NCBI RefSeq assembly: GCF_009936215.1
Contig: NZ_AP019551.1
Location: 62,001-126,000 of the forward strand
Length of the DNA stretch: 64,000 nucleotides
Reading direction: 5' to 3'
Source: Athalassotoga saccharophila
Lineage (GTDB): Bacteria > Thermotogota > Thermotogae > Mesoaciditogales > Mesoaciditogaceae
Positions within the stretch are counted from its first letter, which is position 1. Each line of letters opens with the position of its first letter. The position numbers were made by a program, and so were the translations under genes. The notes beneath the pieces are model-generated. The model was not told the DNA's origin, did not search any database, and saw only the letters and a list, made by a program, of their open reading frames with translations. This document shows, piece by piece, positions 10,301-17,887 of the stretch.

Positions 10301-10939
10301 AAGAACTGGTACTACCGGTGGTGTGTAAGAAAGTGTTGTTACGTTTACCGTGTTAGACGTGGCACGTCCTGATGCGTTGGTTGCAACGATGAAAAACTTA
10401 TAAGTTGTGGATGGGGCTAAATTCTTTACCGTGTAAGAGGCAGATAAACCTGAAAGAATTGCGTACTGGCTGAAATTTGTGGATGTCGATCCATACAAAA
10501 ATATTGCCGATGCGTAGGCTGTCTGCCATGATAAAGAGACAGAATTGGTCGAGACAGAAGTAACGTTCAAAACAGGAGTCGCGGGCTTTGGATATGCCAT
10601 GGTTGTAAAAGACCACACGGCGCTTGTCGCGGCCTGACCATTCACAACATTTGCAACCTTCCAGTAGTAGGTCGTCGAATAATTAAGACCACTTACCGTG
10701 TAAGATGTAGAACTGGTTGTGGCAAGATACTGAAGGTTTTTGCTTCCAAAAAAGATCTCGTACGTTGACTTTGAGCCCTTCCATACAAGATTTACACTTG
10801 TCGAAACATTCGTCGATCCATTTGCCGGAGACAAAAGTTGCGGTGCAACTGCAGATGGCTTTGGCAAAAGAAAGCATCCCGAAAGAATTAACGCGACAAA
10901 AATTACGCCTATAAAAAACATCAAATATTTTGACCTCAT
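4313..10939 (-). CDS. Giant multidomain type I pullulanase lipoprotein (GH13)
   Basis: A 2208-residue surface enzyme predicted to cleave alpha-1,6 bonds in pullulan and branched starch. A signal peptide ends in the lipobox LSG-C22. Next come three fibronectin-III-like domains (about 27-300), a DUF4382 domain (about 305-450), a carboxypeptidase-regulatory-like domain (about 455-535), another FN3 and a beta-rich region. Three tandem modules of about 190 residues follow (about 906-1495), each with a GxFNxW starch-binding-like half and a WYFxxxxNxW half. A CBM48-like TTFRVWSP domain (about 1610) precedes the GH13 barrel, with YNWGYVP, nucleophile Asp1909 in GFRFD, acid Glu1938 in GEPW and Asp2024 in SHDN. 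Conserved region I reads DISFSH, with Ser in place of the usual Asn. ATG at 10939 was preferred because GGAGGG lies just upstream. Confidence 0.93.
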   Translation of the reverse strand: MRSKYLMFFIGVIFVALILSGCFLLPKPSAVAPQLLSPANGSTNVSTSVNLVWKGSKSTYEIFFGSKNLQYLATTSSTSYTVSGLNYSTTYYWKVANVVNGQAATSAVWSFTTMAYPKPATPVLNVTSVSTNSVSLSWQTAYASAIFLYGSTSTNFSQYAILSGLSASYTVKNLAPSTTYKFFIVATNASGRATSNTVNVTTLSYTPPVVPVLPVIKSFGVTSVSTNTVTLEFQTQNASVIYIYNPPSKLLLATASGNATSYTAVGLKPSTAYSYFIVAINPSGRATSNTVTATTSLYIPPQSTFSVYITDKPVSPSLIQHLYVNISDISIHLSNASTSTWYTSPSSGTYDLTTLAGTSIKIANFSVPSTYTITQVRFNITSATIVINGISYPLIIPSQTMKINIQAINAFESNGTYLDFDLSNSVEQTGQGYIFNPVIHPINENVRASVTGVVLSNSTPVVMASVSLTNSSTTVAKTYTKPNGVFTIAAVSVGNYTLTVNASGLSTYSTSVSLSKGMNNIGTINLSPLLPSTPILTLSSVNTYSVNLKWSENVPVSVFKIWRTTNPMQAYLLIATVNGTQNTYTDIVEPGHTYYYMVSAVNSSGEKFSGTSSIFVGQNYFTTPTSNAFVTVYTYPGNQPNQSIQSVKNRSLIDTVKAVKPLSVSSQPIPVNEILQYQISQNYYNLNLSYAFGGYPNSTLTLSFINQNGAIYLQNFAPNPVLVLDSVYGNYPTSVATNAIVLLSSGATAISYNYSRSSTYIPSATIGGNNYKNVLLVTLSGGGYTVNLYFAQGYGLVSFSMNQNNPLFQFTILSTNTTITPVYPSAPSIQYPSNNLTVPSTFTLNFSSSAGTYTIYINQVPVVATTLTNVKIGPLTNGTYNLAVKSTNAYKLESLSPTINFYVSGGWVATPTYVIGTFTNWATNSNYQMTYNPLTRTYTLSTTIPSSPSVYGVNEYMIAQSYMGKIIKYGYQPIPVSSGNVTFYFNPSMVKPFTSLGIGDSSKANQQWYFAGDMSNWNFVQMTGNNGIFTATLTTSTILGPGTYKFKITPQSAFSISPANLLPYYFNGSYSAYFLSDGTLSLATPSNTFVVQFNTINSQVKITSATPTLCYVVGDFNGWQENPAYKMSYSATSGLYYLTTTLPSTGGYKILYNNNLYGGSNIPVNSKNVTFYFNPTNNGGNSSAFGIGDTSKESMTWYFSGQINTWSASPMEYIGNGTFVATFTGNFIPNVTNLQYKIKNVTGWPNNYPYYFDGSNWYANGGNGTLNLTTPASVIAVYFNVLNSSVSVVPVSGANIGYYVEGSFNNWSPQPSYKMTQTSTGLYYLTTTLPSSGVYKVVYVGGQQPIYYGGNGSNNDYGNIPVKSGPVTFYFNPSIASTNSAIGVGDTSKESMRWYFASDINNWNPATMTYIGNGTYAATITRPSTNDFAGGYGYKILPINTWTPPSTYVQYYFNGSYGALIYQANNNIPNGTILVPQATTVVVYFNVLKSQVSVTGVNIPSTNQVIIAFLDSLSQINATLNATVNTSNLSQFSFSVNGQSVPISSVLNANTGQSGITNYITINLSMPLTPSAVASPMILSINGFAPATVYARYALNDPAFYYTGQLGAIYTPYQTTFRVWSPVSDHVNLLLYSNYNSTVPYATYPMSRNSQGVWSVSVAGNLNGIYYAYQYHRYGQWVTAPDIYSYAANANNTLSEVVDLSQTNPNGWSSDVAPFPADMTDAMIYEVHVQDFTDNPNSGVLPQYQGTYLGFTQRGTTYNGLPTGLDHLAWLGVNYVQLLPIEDYEDPQNPGYNWGYVPYLYMVPEAKYSTTPNNPINTIEEVKQMIMALHSVGIGVVLDISFSHTSYVTTPYTAAVPYYYYNYNEYGQMTNYSGVGNDLKTGNTMVAKLIIDTLKYWMNQYHVSGFRFDQLYLYNPATIQQIITNLTAINPGVLLYGEPWPASGAQFVYGDQRGMHMGMFNGYFRDAITGSAPDYSSQGFIDGQPSQNQSEIMEGIVGSITYNNFSNDFASEPDETINYATSHDNYTLWDKIVGAQPSWTTAQDIAAQKLGLAIPLLSEGVFFMQGGDEFARTKYGNGNSYNVQFPNEFDWSRLTTFATVDNYVQGLISIRRSHPAFTIDSAQTIRDNLSFLPLPSGVVGYTINGSAVGDSWSEILVYFNGNTTSQQVTLPAGTWNLVVNPYVASQTPVGTLSGSITLEPLSTYVMYQ
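6454..8224 (-). repeat. Three tandem starch-binding-like modules inside the pullulanase
   Basis: At protein level three consecutive units of about 190 residues repeat the same plan: an opening strand with G-x-F-x-x-W (GTFTNW, GDFNGW, GSFNNW), a YYLTTTLPS-like strand, a VTFYFNP strand, a G(I/V)GDxSK turn, then WYF...W and GNGTF strands. The spacing and order are constant, so this is internal duplication followed by divergence. Carbohydrate binding is inferred from the link to a pullulanase and the aromatic pattern. Confidence 0.8.
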
Positions 10940-10991
10940 GACAATCCCTCCTCTTCCAGTCATCATTAAGGGTATCACTTATGTTAATCAT

Positions 10992-10997
10992 ATTATA
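10992..10997 (-). promoter_or_regulatory. -10 element upstream of the pullulanase gene
   Basis: TATAAT on the minus strand, 52 bases before the pullulanase ATG, directly follows the T-tract of the preceding terminator. No convincing -35 is present because that space is the terminator hairpin. Supported only by the hexamer and its position. Confidence 0.4.
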
Positions 10998-11001
10998 CAA
11001 A

Positions 11002-11029
11002 AAATCCAGCACCCGAAGGTGCTGGATTT
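11002..11029 (-). terminator. Intrinsic terminator after the Ig-like lipoprotein gene
   Basis: A perfect 12-bp stem (AAATCCAGCACC and its complement) closes a TTCG tetraloop in the minus-strand RNA and runs into TTTTTTG. It is 17 bases past the stop codon at 11047 and separates the two giant lipoprotein genes. Confidence 0.93.
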
Positions 11030-11046
11030 GCATTTGGCATGTTTAT

Positions 11047-14000
11047 TTATGGATTGACTGGCTTTGGAGCAGAAACATTTGTAAAGGTTACCGTCACAGG
11101 ACCTGCAACAGGGTTGCCACCGGCGCTAACGTAAGATGCACCGACGGTTATTGTTACAGTGTTACCCGCGAGCGGGAGAACATTAGTTGTCGCTCCAGAT
11201 GTTGTCTTCAAGCCCCAGATATGGAGCAGTCCGGTATGATCAGATGTTACAGGCACAAATATCTGAGATGCCGGATTAGATGTATAGGTAAGGCCGTTGG
11301 ACAACTGGAATGTCACTATACTTGCGGCAACACTCTTATTGGTAAGAGTTGCCATCTGCTCGCTGAAGCCAAGGTCGAAGTAATAGTAATTTCCAGACTT
11401 GTAAAGCGTCTTGTTGGGTTGTAATACAGGCTTTGTCACATCGTAGTAGAATGCTGTTCCTGGTGAAGTTGTACTGCCAGTATTCAAAGCGTAATCAGTT
11501 GCCTTAACTGTAAGATAGTATAGACCGGTCTGTGAAACATACGGAGTCTGATTAAGGTTCACAGTTAATGTGGCAGCCGTTATTCCGCCATTTACCAATG
11601 TCTTGCTTACAACGTTAAGTCCCGGTTGCGTTACAAATTGGCCATTGGATATGAATGGGTACGGTGTTCCATTTATGTAGAATGCGGCGCTCTGGATTGG
11701 GATGATATTAGGATCTTTTACTATTATCGTTGCATTGTAGGTTGTGTTAGAGGATGCGAGGTTAATGTAGTGATCCATATTTTTGCCATTGAGCATGTAA
11801 GGTATAGTCGAAGATCTTGTTTGCAGTGTGGCCTGAACTGTTGGAGATAGGTTTCCAATCACAACTGTTGCGGATGTTGTGTTGGAATTGTAGAGTTTGT
11901 TAAGATTATCTGTTGCAATAACACTTAATTTGTACAAGGTGTTTGTATGCGTTGCCGTAAACGATACATAAGACGCAGGAATTGATGCTGATACTGGATG
12001 CGGACTTAATTTAGTTCCACTGTTTGTATTGGCATAATATGTTGCTTTCACGGTTAGTTCATATCCGTACACAGTTGCAACTACTGTCGGAGAAGCGCTT
12101 GAATAGACATAACCGTTGAGCGGTGTTAGATAACCTTTATTACCGGATGACCCTGGATTGTAGAAACTTACGCTTATAACCGGTTTGGCCGCGTCTATCC
12201 AGACCTGAAGCGTTTTTGTAGTGACATTCCCGGCGTTATCTGTTACCGTCGCGGTGACTGTCCATGTCGCGTTGGCAGTATATGTAGGCGCGTTAAGTGT
12301 TAACGTGTAGGTCGCCGCAAGCGTTACTCCATAAGAGCCTGTAGTCTTTAATTGTTTTAACGTTGCTGGCTGGCCATTGACAACGACTGATTTGATTCCA
12401 CTAAGGTTATCAGTTGCCTTAACCGTAAATGTTACAGGCGTTCCAGCGGCCGCGACAACCTTACCGTAACTGTTGATCGTTCCGGTAGCCGCAGTTAACG
12501 TTGCGGTAGGTGCTGTGCTATCATATATGAACATGGTGGTTGTTGTGGCAACTTTACCCGCCATATCAGTTACAGTTGCTTTGTAAGTGTAGGTCCCAGA
12601 TGGACTGAATTTAAGCGTCGTGGCCTCAGTAAGAGGATAGGCCGTATAACTCAAAGAGACAAATCTTGATGTGGCACTGCTATTGCCTGAACTCTTTAAA
12701 AATCTGTAAGTCATCGTTGCCGTTATGTCAGATTCATTCTGGACTGTGAAACTGACAGCGTAAGTTGCTTTATTCGTGAATACAAGCGTTGCAGATGGTG
12801 TCCACGAAACTTTCGGTGCGCCCGCATTGTTGTTGATCACGTAAGATGTTCTGGATGCAGAGTTCCCAACTCCCGTTGTGGCGAGGAGTTTTATGTTGTA
12901 CTTTCCATCGGGAAGGGTGTTAAGGTTCTTCCACGTGAATGTGTATGTAACCTTTGTCGCGTTGTTTGTCGATGTTGAGCCTATCGTAACCCATGGACCA
13001 TTGTCAGCGCCAGTTCCACCAAGCGTCTGGTAAAGTAATGTGAGGTTTGCAATTCCGGAATACTTATCAATTGCCGTGGCATTTATCGTCACGGTTGGTG
13101 TATTAGCAGTGGCACTGGCAACCTGCACTGTTGGAATTGAACTGTCTATGTTGACAAGGTAAGATACTCCTGTTGCCCTCTGGTTGACGTTATCGATTGT
13201 GACTATCTTGTATGTACCAGAAGCATTTATCGTAAATGCATAAGAGGCAAGTCCAGGTGTGCCGGGCTTGGTTGTAGAAGCAACACCAGTTCTGTAAAGT
13301 ATAACTGTCTTTATCGCGTATACCCAGTTAGGATTGATATTTGCCGTCAATGTTGCGGCCTTGTAATATCCATTGACCGATGCGGCAGGCGTTGTTGTCA
13401 ATTTTGTCGTGAATACATTTTGATTTGGCATATAAACGTTAACTGTCGCAGGAGATGTCAATGCCGTTGCAACGTTGAGAGCAAGGTCCTGGGCGCTTAT
13501 CCATGATTTGTAAGTTCCGGGCAGCAAAAGTCCAGCGTTGATTGTTCCGGTCCACAAGCCAGTTGAACTCTTTGTAAGAGCATACATCGCCGGCGTTGCG
13601 CTATCGGTCTGGAGATTGAGCGTGACACTATTGAGATATTGGCTTGTCACACTTGCAACAACCGTTATCGTACCGGATGTCGAATATGGCACTCCGTTGT
13701 ATGTCGAAAGTCCATACAATTTGGCATATTTAATGGATGGTGCCACTGTTACACGGACAACGGTCAATTTAAGAGATGTAGAAAGATTTGCGTAGTTTGT
13801 AACCTTTGCCGTGAAGGCTTCTGTGGCGTTGTTTGTGAGACCCGAGACATCAACTGTCGCCGTTCCATTCTTTGTCAACGAGAATGGTTGTGTCCCAAGC
13901 GTTGCCGCAGAGGTCATCCAGTATGGATCGGCGGCGTAAACCTGGAATGTTGTCGGATTTATTCCAACGTAGAGAGTATTTCCGCTCGATGGAATTCCTT

Positions 14001-15081
14001 TGTAAGATGCTCTCAAAACAGGTGCAGATTTTACGACAACGTAGGTCTGAGAGGCGACGACCGTATTTCCGCCTATCGAGACATCTTTGAACATGAAGGT
14101 TGTCGATCCGGCAGATGTAAGAGCGCTAACTGGCACGGTGATCGGATAGGACGCGTTAAGCACCTTGACTGCCGTCGCAACGTTTACAAATGTCGCGAAT
14201 GGCGTGCCATTTATCAAGAAGCCTTCGTATTGCGATGTGTAATCTGTCGCATTTGCCGTGAAGGACACATTACCGCTGACACCGTTTATATACTTCGTAT
14301 TATAAAGCGGTGTGGCGCTGCTTAATGTTACCTTTTGTGCGCCAGGATATGTTATGTAGAAGTACCCGGTCGTTGATGTTGCCACCGGCGTGTTGCCATT
14401 TCCGTAGAAGACCACGTAATAGGTATGAGGTCCGGCATGGCTTGCCGTTATGTAATAATTGGCAACGTAACTCTTTTCAATCACAAGAAGCGTACTTCCA
14501 ACGCTTGCCTTTGCAAGAGTTACCGGAGCACTCGTTGGAGTGGCGGGTATTGGCTGGCCATCGACGTAGACGTTAACGCCTTTTAAGAGACTATTGCCTT
14601 TGAAGACATTTATCGTGAATATAACCGCGCCATTCTCTGCAGGGCCAACTGGATAAAGATAAATTCCATTGGCGTTGTTCAACTGAACCGCGTAAGTTAC
14701 GGTACCGGTAGTCACTGGATAAACATTCACCGGAACATTTATTTCGGTCATCAGATGGGAGGAACTGTTATCGTAGACTTTAACGTTAATGAAATATTGG
14801 GCCGCTTGAGTAACAACTGGCGCCGTAAATGTGAAGGTTGCAGGACTTGAGGTTTTGATGGTAGTACTCGCCAAGAATGTAGCGACTATTTGTGAGATAC
14901 CGCTGCTACTCTGGGCATTCACTGTGAAGGTAAATGGTAACCCCGAATATGCGGTTATTTGTGCCGGTGAAGGAGTTACTGTAGGAGGCACTTTAGGCTG
15001 TGGTAAGAAACAACTCGACAGCACAAGTGCCACGACCACCACCGACATTAAGAGCAAACCCAGTTTCCCCTTTTTACTCAT
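11047..15081 (-). CDS. Large Ig-like repeat surface lipoprotein
   Basis: A 1344-residue Ser/Thr-rich secreted protein of unknown function. The signal peptide ends in the lipobox LSS-C24 followed by FLP, much like the neighbouring pullulanase. The rest is a series of beta-sandwich Ig-like domains of roughly 90-100 residues, recognisable from repeated strands such as NNAGAPKVSWTPSATLVF, IYDSTAPTATLTAATG and IDAAKPVISVSF. No catalytic motif is seen, so a structural, adhesive or carbohydrate-holding role is likely. ATG at 15081 is preferred; an in-frame TTG two codons upstream with GGAG nine bases before it is an alternative. A consensus promoter and strong terminator make it a single-gene unit, probably highly expressed. 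Confidence 0.8.
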   Translation of the reverse strand: MSKKGKLGLLLMSVVVVALVLSSCFLPQPKVPPTVTPSPAQITAYSGLPFTFTVNAQSSSGISQIVATFLASTTIKTSSPATFTFTAPVVTQAAQYFINVKVYDNSSSHLMTEINVPVNVYPVTTGTVTYAVQLNNANGIYLYPVGPAENGAVIFTINVFKGNSLLKGVNVYVDGQPIPATPTSAPVTLAKASVGSTLLVIEKSYVANYYITASHAGPHTYYVVFYGNGNTPVATSTTGYFYITYPGAQKVTLSSATPLYNTKYINGVSGNVSFTANATDYTSQYEGFLINGTPFATFVNVATAVKVLNASYPITVPVSALTSAGSTTFMFKDVSIGGNTVVASQTYVVVKSAPVLRASYKGIPSSGNTLYVGINPTTFQVYAADPYWMTSAATLGTQPFSLTKNGTATVDVSGLTNNATEAFTAKVTNYANLSTSLKLTVVRVTVAPSIKYAKLYGLSTYNGVPYSTSGTITVVASVTSQYLNSVTLNLQTDSATPAMYALTKSSTGLWTGTINAGLLLPGTYKSWISAQDLALNVATALTSPATVNVYMPNQNVFTTKLTTTPAASVNGYYKAATLTANINPNWVYAIKTVILYRTGVASTTKPGTPGLASYAFTINASGTYKIVTIDNVNQRATGVSYLVNIDSSIPTVQVASATANTPTVTINATAIDKYSGIANLTLLYQTLGGTGADNGPWVTIGSTSTNNATKVTYTFTWKNLNTLPDGKYNIKLLATTGVGNSASRTSYVINNNAGAPKVSWTPSATLVFTNKATYAVSFTVQNESDITATMTYRFLKSSGNSSATSRFVSLSYTAYPLTEATTLKFSPSGTYTYKATVTDMAGKVATTTTMFIYDSTAPTATLTAATGTINSYGKVVAAAGTPVTFTVKATDNLSGIKSVVVNGQPATLKQLKTTGSYGVTLAATYTLTLNAPTYTANATWTVTATVTDNAGNVTTKTLQVWIDAAKPVISVSFYNPGSSGNKGYLTPLNGYVYSSASPTVVATVYGYELTVKATYYANTNSGTKLSPHPVSASIPASYVSFTATHTNTLYKLSVIATDNLNKLYNSNTTSATVVIGNLSPTVQATLQTRSSTIPYMLNGKNMDHYINLASSNTTYNATIIVKDPNIIPIQSAAFYINGTPYPFISNGQFVTQPGLNVVSKTLVNGGITAATLTVNLNQTPYVSQTGLYYLTVKATDYALNTGSTTSPGTAFYYDVTKPVLQPNKTLYKSGNYYYFDLGFSEQMATLTNKSVAASIVTFQLSNGLTYTSNPASQIFVPVTSDHTGLLHIWGLKTTSGATTNVLPLAGNTVTITVGASYVSAGGNPVAGPVTVTFTNVSAPKPVNP

Positions 15082-15192
15082 GGGCAATCCTGGTTACTCC
15101 TTGAGCACCAGGAAACACCTCCTTTACAAAGATTTTATACTTTCAAAAACTCACTCCCCCCTGCGGGCGAGACAGAGGATCGATTATTGAAA

Positions 15193-15221
15193 ATTATACT
15201 ATTCAAAGTCAAGAATGTCAA
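15193..15221 (-). promoter_or_regulatory. Perfect consensus sigma-70 promoter for the Ig-like lipoprotein
   Basis: The minus strand has TTGACA, exactly 17 bases, then TATAAT, matching the bacterial consensus at all twelve positions. The -35 hexamer sits immediately beyond the rho stop codon. The predicted leader is about 100 bases and includes AAGGAGG plus a small inverted repeat. Confidence 0.9.
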
Positions 15222-15222
15222 G

Positions 15223-16545
15223 TTATTTCACAGCGTCTTTCTCGTTTTTGAGCAGCGCAAAAAAGTCCTCGTTACTTTTTGTCTCCTTTAACTTCGAGAT
15301 CATAAGGGTTATTGCCTCTTCGGGATTCATCGAACTTATGAACCTTCTCAAAAGCCAGACATTTTTGAGCGTTTTTTCGTCGAAGAGCAATTCTTCTTTT
15401 CTTGTTCCAGAAAGGTTAAGATCGATTGCGGGGAAGATCCTTTTATTCGCAAGTTGCCTTGACAGGACAAGTTCCATGTTTCCTGTGCCTTTGAACTCTT
15501 CGAATATGACATCGTCCATCTTGGATCCCGTTTCAACAAGCGCGGTTGCTATTATCGTAAGGCTTCCTCCCTCTTCTATGTTTCTCGCGGCGCCGAAGAA
15601 ATGTTTTGGCTTGTAAAGCGCCGATGCGTCGACACCACCCGAGAGGAGTTTACCCGAAGGCGGAAGGTAAAGGTTGTAAGCCCGAGCAAGTCTTGTTATG
15701 CTGTCGAGGAGTATTACGACATCGTATTTGTATTCTACAAGTCTTTTTGCCTTTTCGAGCGCAAGTTCGGCTATTTCTATTTGTTTTTCCGATGGCATGT
15801 CAAATGGGGCCGCTATAACTTCGGCATCGACAGATCTTTGCATGTCCGTTACCTCTTCGGGACGCTCGTCTATTAAAAGCACCATTCTTTTCGTATTCGG
15901 ATGATTCGCGGCGATTCCATTGGCTATGTGCTTGAGAATGGTCGTCTTTCCTGCCTTTGGAGGAGAGACTATGAGCCCTCTTTGACCTTTACCTATGGGA
16001 GCGAAGATATCTATAAGGCGGGTATCTAAATACTGAGGTTCGGTCTCTAATATAAACCTTTCATTAGGATAGAGCGCCGTCAGATCTTCGAAATTCACCC
16101 TTTCGTTGGAAAGGGAGATGTCTTTGTAATTTATGGCCTCTATCTTCAAAAGCGCAAAGTACTTTTCTCCTTCTTTTGGCGGCCTCGTCTGGCCAGATAC
16201 AGTATCTCCGTCTAAAAGCCCAAATTTTTTTATCTGTGATGGCGAGACGTATATATCATTCGGGCTTGGAAGGTAACTGTCAACCCTTAAAAGGCCGTAT
16301 CCCCCCTCTTGAATTTTGAGGACGCCTTCTTTGAATTTGTATCCTTTAGATTCTGCCTGTATTTTGAGGATTTCGGAGATGAGATCGTCTTTTCTGTACT
16401 GCGCTACCCTTTGGATTCCAAGGTTTCTTGCTATTTCGTAAAGTTCTTTTATTCTTAACTCCTGCAACTTTTTTATGTCTAAATCTTCCAGGATCTTTTT
16501 ACTGGCCTGTTCTTCTTCAGCCACGAAGGTCTCCTTTCCTTTCAT
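15223..16545 (-). CDS. rho: Transcription termination factor Rho
   Basis: A 440-residue RNA-dependent helicase that ends transcripts. An N-terminal helical Rho_N segment ([23 protein letters not shown], about 35-60) is followed by the RNA-binding cold-shock-like domain (about 75-150). The ATPase domain has Walker [10 protein letters not shown], the [14 protein letters not shown] strand and the Q-loop region DMPSEKQIE. Length is close to the family norm. Its ATG overlaps the transaldolase stop codon as ATGA, indicating translational coupling. It ends a short run DUF1294-tal-rho just after the ribosomal supercluster. Confidence 0.98.
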   Translation of the reverse strand: MKGKETFVAEEEQASKKILEDLDIKKLQELRIKELYEIARNLGIQRVAQYRKDDLISEILKIQAESKGYKFKEGVLKIQEGGYGLLRVDSYLPSPNDIYVSPSQIKKFGLLDGDTVSGQTRPPKEGEKYFALLKIEAINYKDISLSNERVNFEDLTALYPNERFILETEPQYLDTRLIDIFAPIGKGQRGLIVSPPKAGKTTILKHIANGIAANHPNTKRMVLLIDERPEEVTDMQRSVDAEVIAAPFDMPSEKQIEIAELALEKAKRLVEYKYDVVILLDSITRLARAYNLYLPPSGKLLSGGVDASALYKPKHFFGAARNIEEGGSLTIIATALVETGSKMDDVIFEEFKGTGNMELVLSRQLANKRIFPAIDLNLSGTRKEELLFDEKTLKNVWLLRRFISSMNPEEAITLMISKLKETKSNEDFFALLKNEKDAVK

Positions 16546-17198
16546 TTCAAATTTTCCTGATACTTTTTCCAGTCTTTCAAAAATCTTTCTAATCCGACGT
16601 CTGTAAGGGTGTGTTTAAACATCTGTTTTATTATTTCGAATGGAATTGTCGCTATGTGAGCACCCATCAAAGCGGCAATTCTTACGTGTTCCGGGCTTCT
16701 TATGCTCGCGGCTATAACCTCTGTTTCGAATCCGTATATCGAATAGATGTTCAATATGTCGCTTAAGACATTCATTCCATTGTTGCCTATATCATCCAAC
16801 CTTCCTATGAACGGACTTACAAAGGTTGCTCCCGCTTTTGCCGCGAGTAATGCCTGATTTGCGCTGAATACGAGCGTAACATTCGTTTTTATCCCTATCT
16901 GTGAGAGAGTTCTGACGGCCTTTATTCCGTCTTCCGTCATCGGGATCTTTATGGTAACGTTGTCGGCGATTTTTGAAAGGTCTTTTGCCTCTCTTACCAT
17001 CCCATCGTAATCCGTCGAGACTACCTCGGCACTGACTGGCCCTTTTACTATGCTGCATATTTCGGCTATTCTCGTTTTAAAGTCTATCTTCCCTTCCTTG
17101 GAGACAAGCGTTGGATTTGTGGTAACGCCATCCAAAATTCCCCACGATGCTGCCGTTTTTATCTCTTCGATATTGGCAGTGTCGATGAATATTTTCAT
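16542..17198 (-). CDS. tal: Transaldolase, short (TalC/Fsa-like) type
   Basis: A 218-residue class I aldolase of the small transaldolase subfamily, which transfers dihydroxyacetone units in the non-oxidative pentose phosphate pathway. It begins [13 protein letters not shown], has the substrate loop GVTTNPTLV, the Schiff-base lysine in NVTIKIPMT (about residue 85) and the closing TLVFSANQA and [11 protein letters not shown] strands. The ATG has GAGG eight bases upstream. Its stop overlaps the rho start by four bases. Transaldolase and fructose-6-phosphate aldolase activity cannot be told apart by eye. Confidence 0.95.
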   Translation of the reverse strand: MKIFIDTANIEEIKTAASWGILDGVTTNPTLVSKEGKIDFKTRIAEICSIVKGPVSAEVVSTDYDGMVREAKDLSKIADNVTIKIPMTEDGIKAVRTLSQIGIKTNVTLVFSANQALLAAKAGATFVSPFIGRLDDIGNNGMNVLSDILNIYSIYGFETEVIAASIRSPEHVRIAALMGAHIATIPFEIIKQMFKHTLTDVGLERFLKDWKKYQENLK

Positions 17199-17212
17199 TC
17201 AAATCACCTCTT

Positions 17213-17482
17213 TTATCGGTTTGCAACGTGAATCGCAAGTTCGTAAAGCAATATGTAAATTCCAATATTTTCAAGTATGATAAGAGTTAGAAAGATCGGT
17301 TTGTAATTTTTCTGCTTTGTGATGAAAGAAAAAAGGAGAATACCAAAAGCCCCTCCGAAGAAAGTGTAGAGTATTTGGTTGAATTTGCTAACTTTTAAAG
17401 ACATTTCTCTGGTCTTCGACCAAGTCATGAATGAAGAAATAACGTTAACAACAATGAAGAAAGTTATAGTTTGCCACATCAT
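17213..17482 (-). CDS. DUF1294-like small membrane protein
   Basis: An 89-residue protein with three hydrophobic segments (about residues 3-20, 37-53 and 63-83) and the family pattern R-E-x-S near the first loop, followed by FFGGAFGILLFSF and a short basic K-x-K-x-Y-K-P-I-F turn. This resembles DUF1294 membrane proteins of unknown function. The start ATG at 17482 has no clear ribosome site and is only two bases beyond the T-tract of the terminator at 17484-17512, so how it is transcribed and translated is unclear. It lies 14 bases before tal. Confidence 0.7.
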   Translation of the reverse strand: MMWQTITFFIVVNVISSFMTWSKTREMSLKVSKFNQILYTFFGGAFGILLFSFITKQKNYKPIFLTLIILENIGIYILLYELAIHVANR

Positions 17483-17483
17483 C

Positions 17484-17512
17484 GTAAAAAGACTACCCTA
17501 CAGGGTAGTCTT
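17484..17512 (-). terminator. Intrinsic terminator ending the ribosomal supercluster
   Basis: A perfect 10-bp stem AAGACTACCC/GGGTAGTCTT with loop TGTA is followed by TTTTTA in minus-strand RNA. It begins one base after the rplQ stop codon and ends two bases before the DUF1294 ATG. Because DUF1294, tal and rho continue on the same strand it may act as an attenuator with partial read-through. Confidence 0.9.
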
Positions 17513-17513
17513 A

Positions 17514-17873
17514 TCATTCTTCTTTTACAAGTTGAAAGATGGCCAATTCTGCGTTGTCACCATTTCTTTTTTTCATCTTTATTATGCGGGTATATCCGCC
17601 TTTCCTGCCGGTAAATTTTGGCGCTATTTCGTCAACGACTTTGTTTGTCAATTTTTCATCGTTAAGAAATGCATTCACATATCTTCTGGCAGAAAGGTCT
17701 TTGGCCATTGCGCGGGTTATTATCCTTTCAGCGAATTCGGAAGCAGCCTTTGCCTTTTGCGTGGTCGTAACTATCGTTCCATGAATGAACAATTCACGGA
17801 CAAGACTGCGCATTAAAGCCTTTCTTTCATCGCTTGGCCTCGAAAGTGCATGCAATTTAACTCTATGTCTCAT
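17514..17873 (-). CDS. rplQ: Ribosomal protein L17
   Basis: A 119-residue large-subunit protein found near the peptide exit tunnel. It opens MRHRVKLHALSRPSDERKAL, followed by RSLVRELFIHGTIVTTTQKAK, the signature of bL17. It is the last gene of the alpha operon part, 14 bases after rpoA, and is directly followed by a strong terminator. Confidence 0.98.
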   Translation of the reverse strand: MRHRVKLHALSRPSDERKALMRSLVRELFIHGTIVTTTQKAKAASEFAERIITRAMAKDLSARRYVNAFLNDEKLTNKVVDEIAPKFTGRKGGYTRIIKMKKRNGDNAELAIFQLVKEE

Positions 17874-17887
17874 AAGTATTCCTCCAT

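Noticed and set aside
13639-14325. A 228-codon cysteine- and arginine-rich open frame on the plus strand
   Set aside because: Antisense to the Ig-like lipoprotein; the odd composition comes from the Thr/Ala/Val-rich gene on the other strand.
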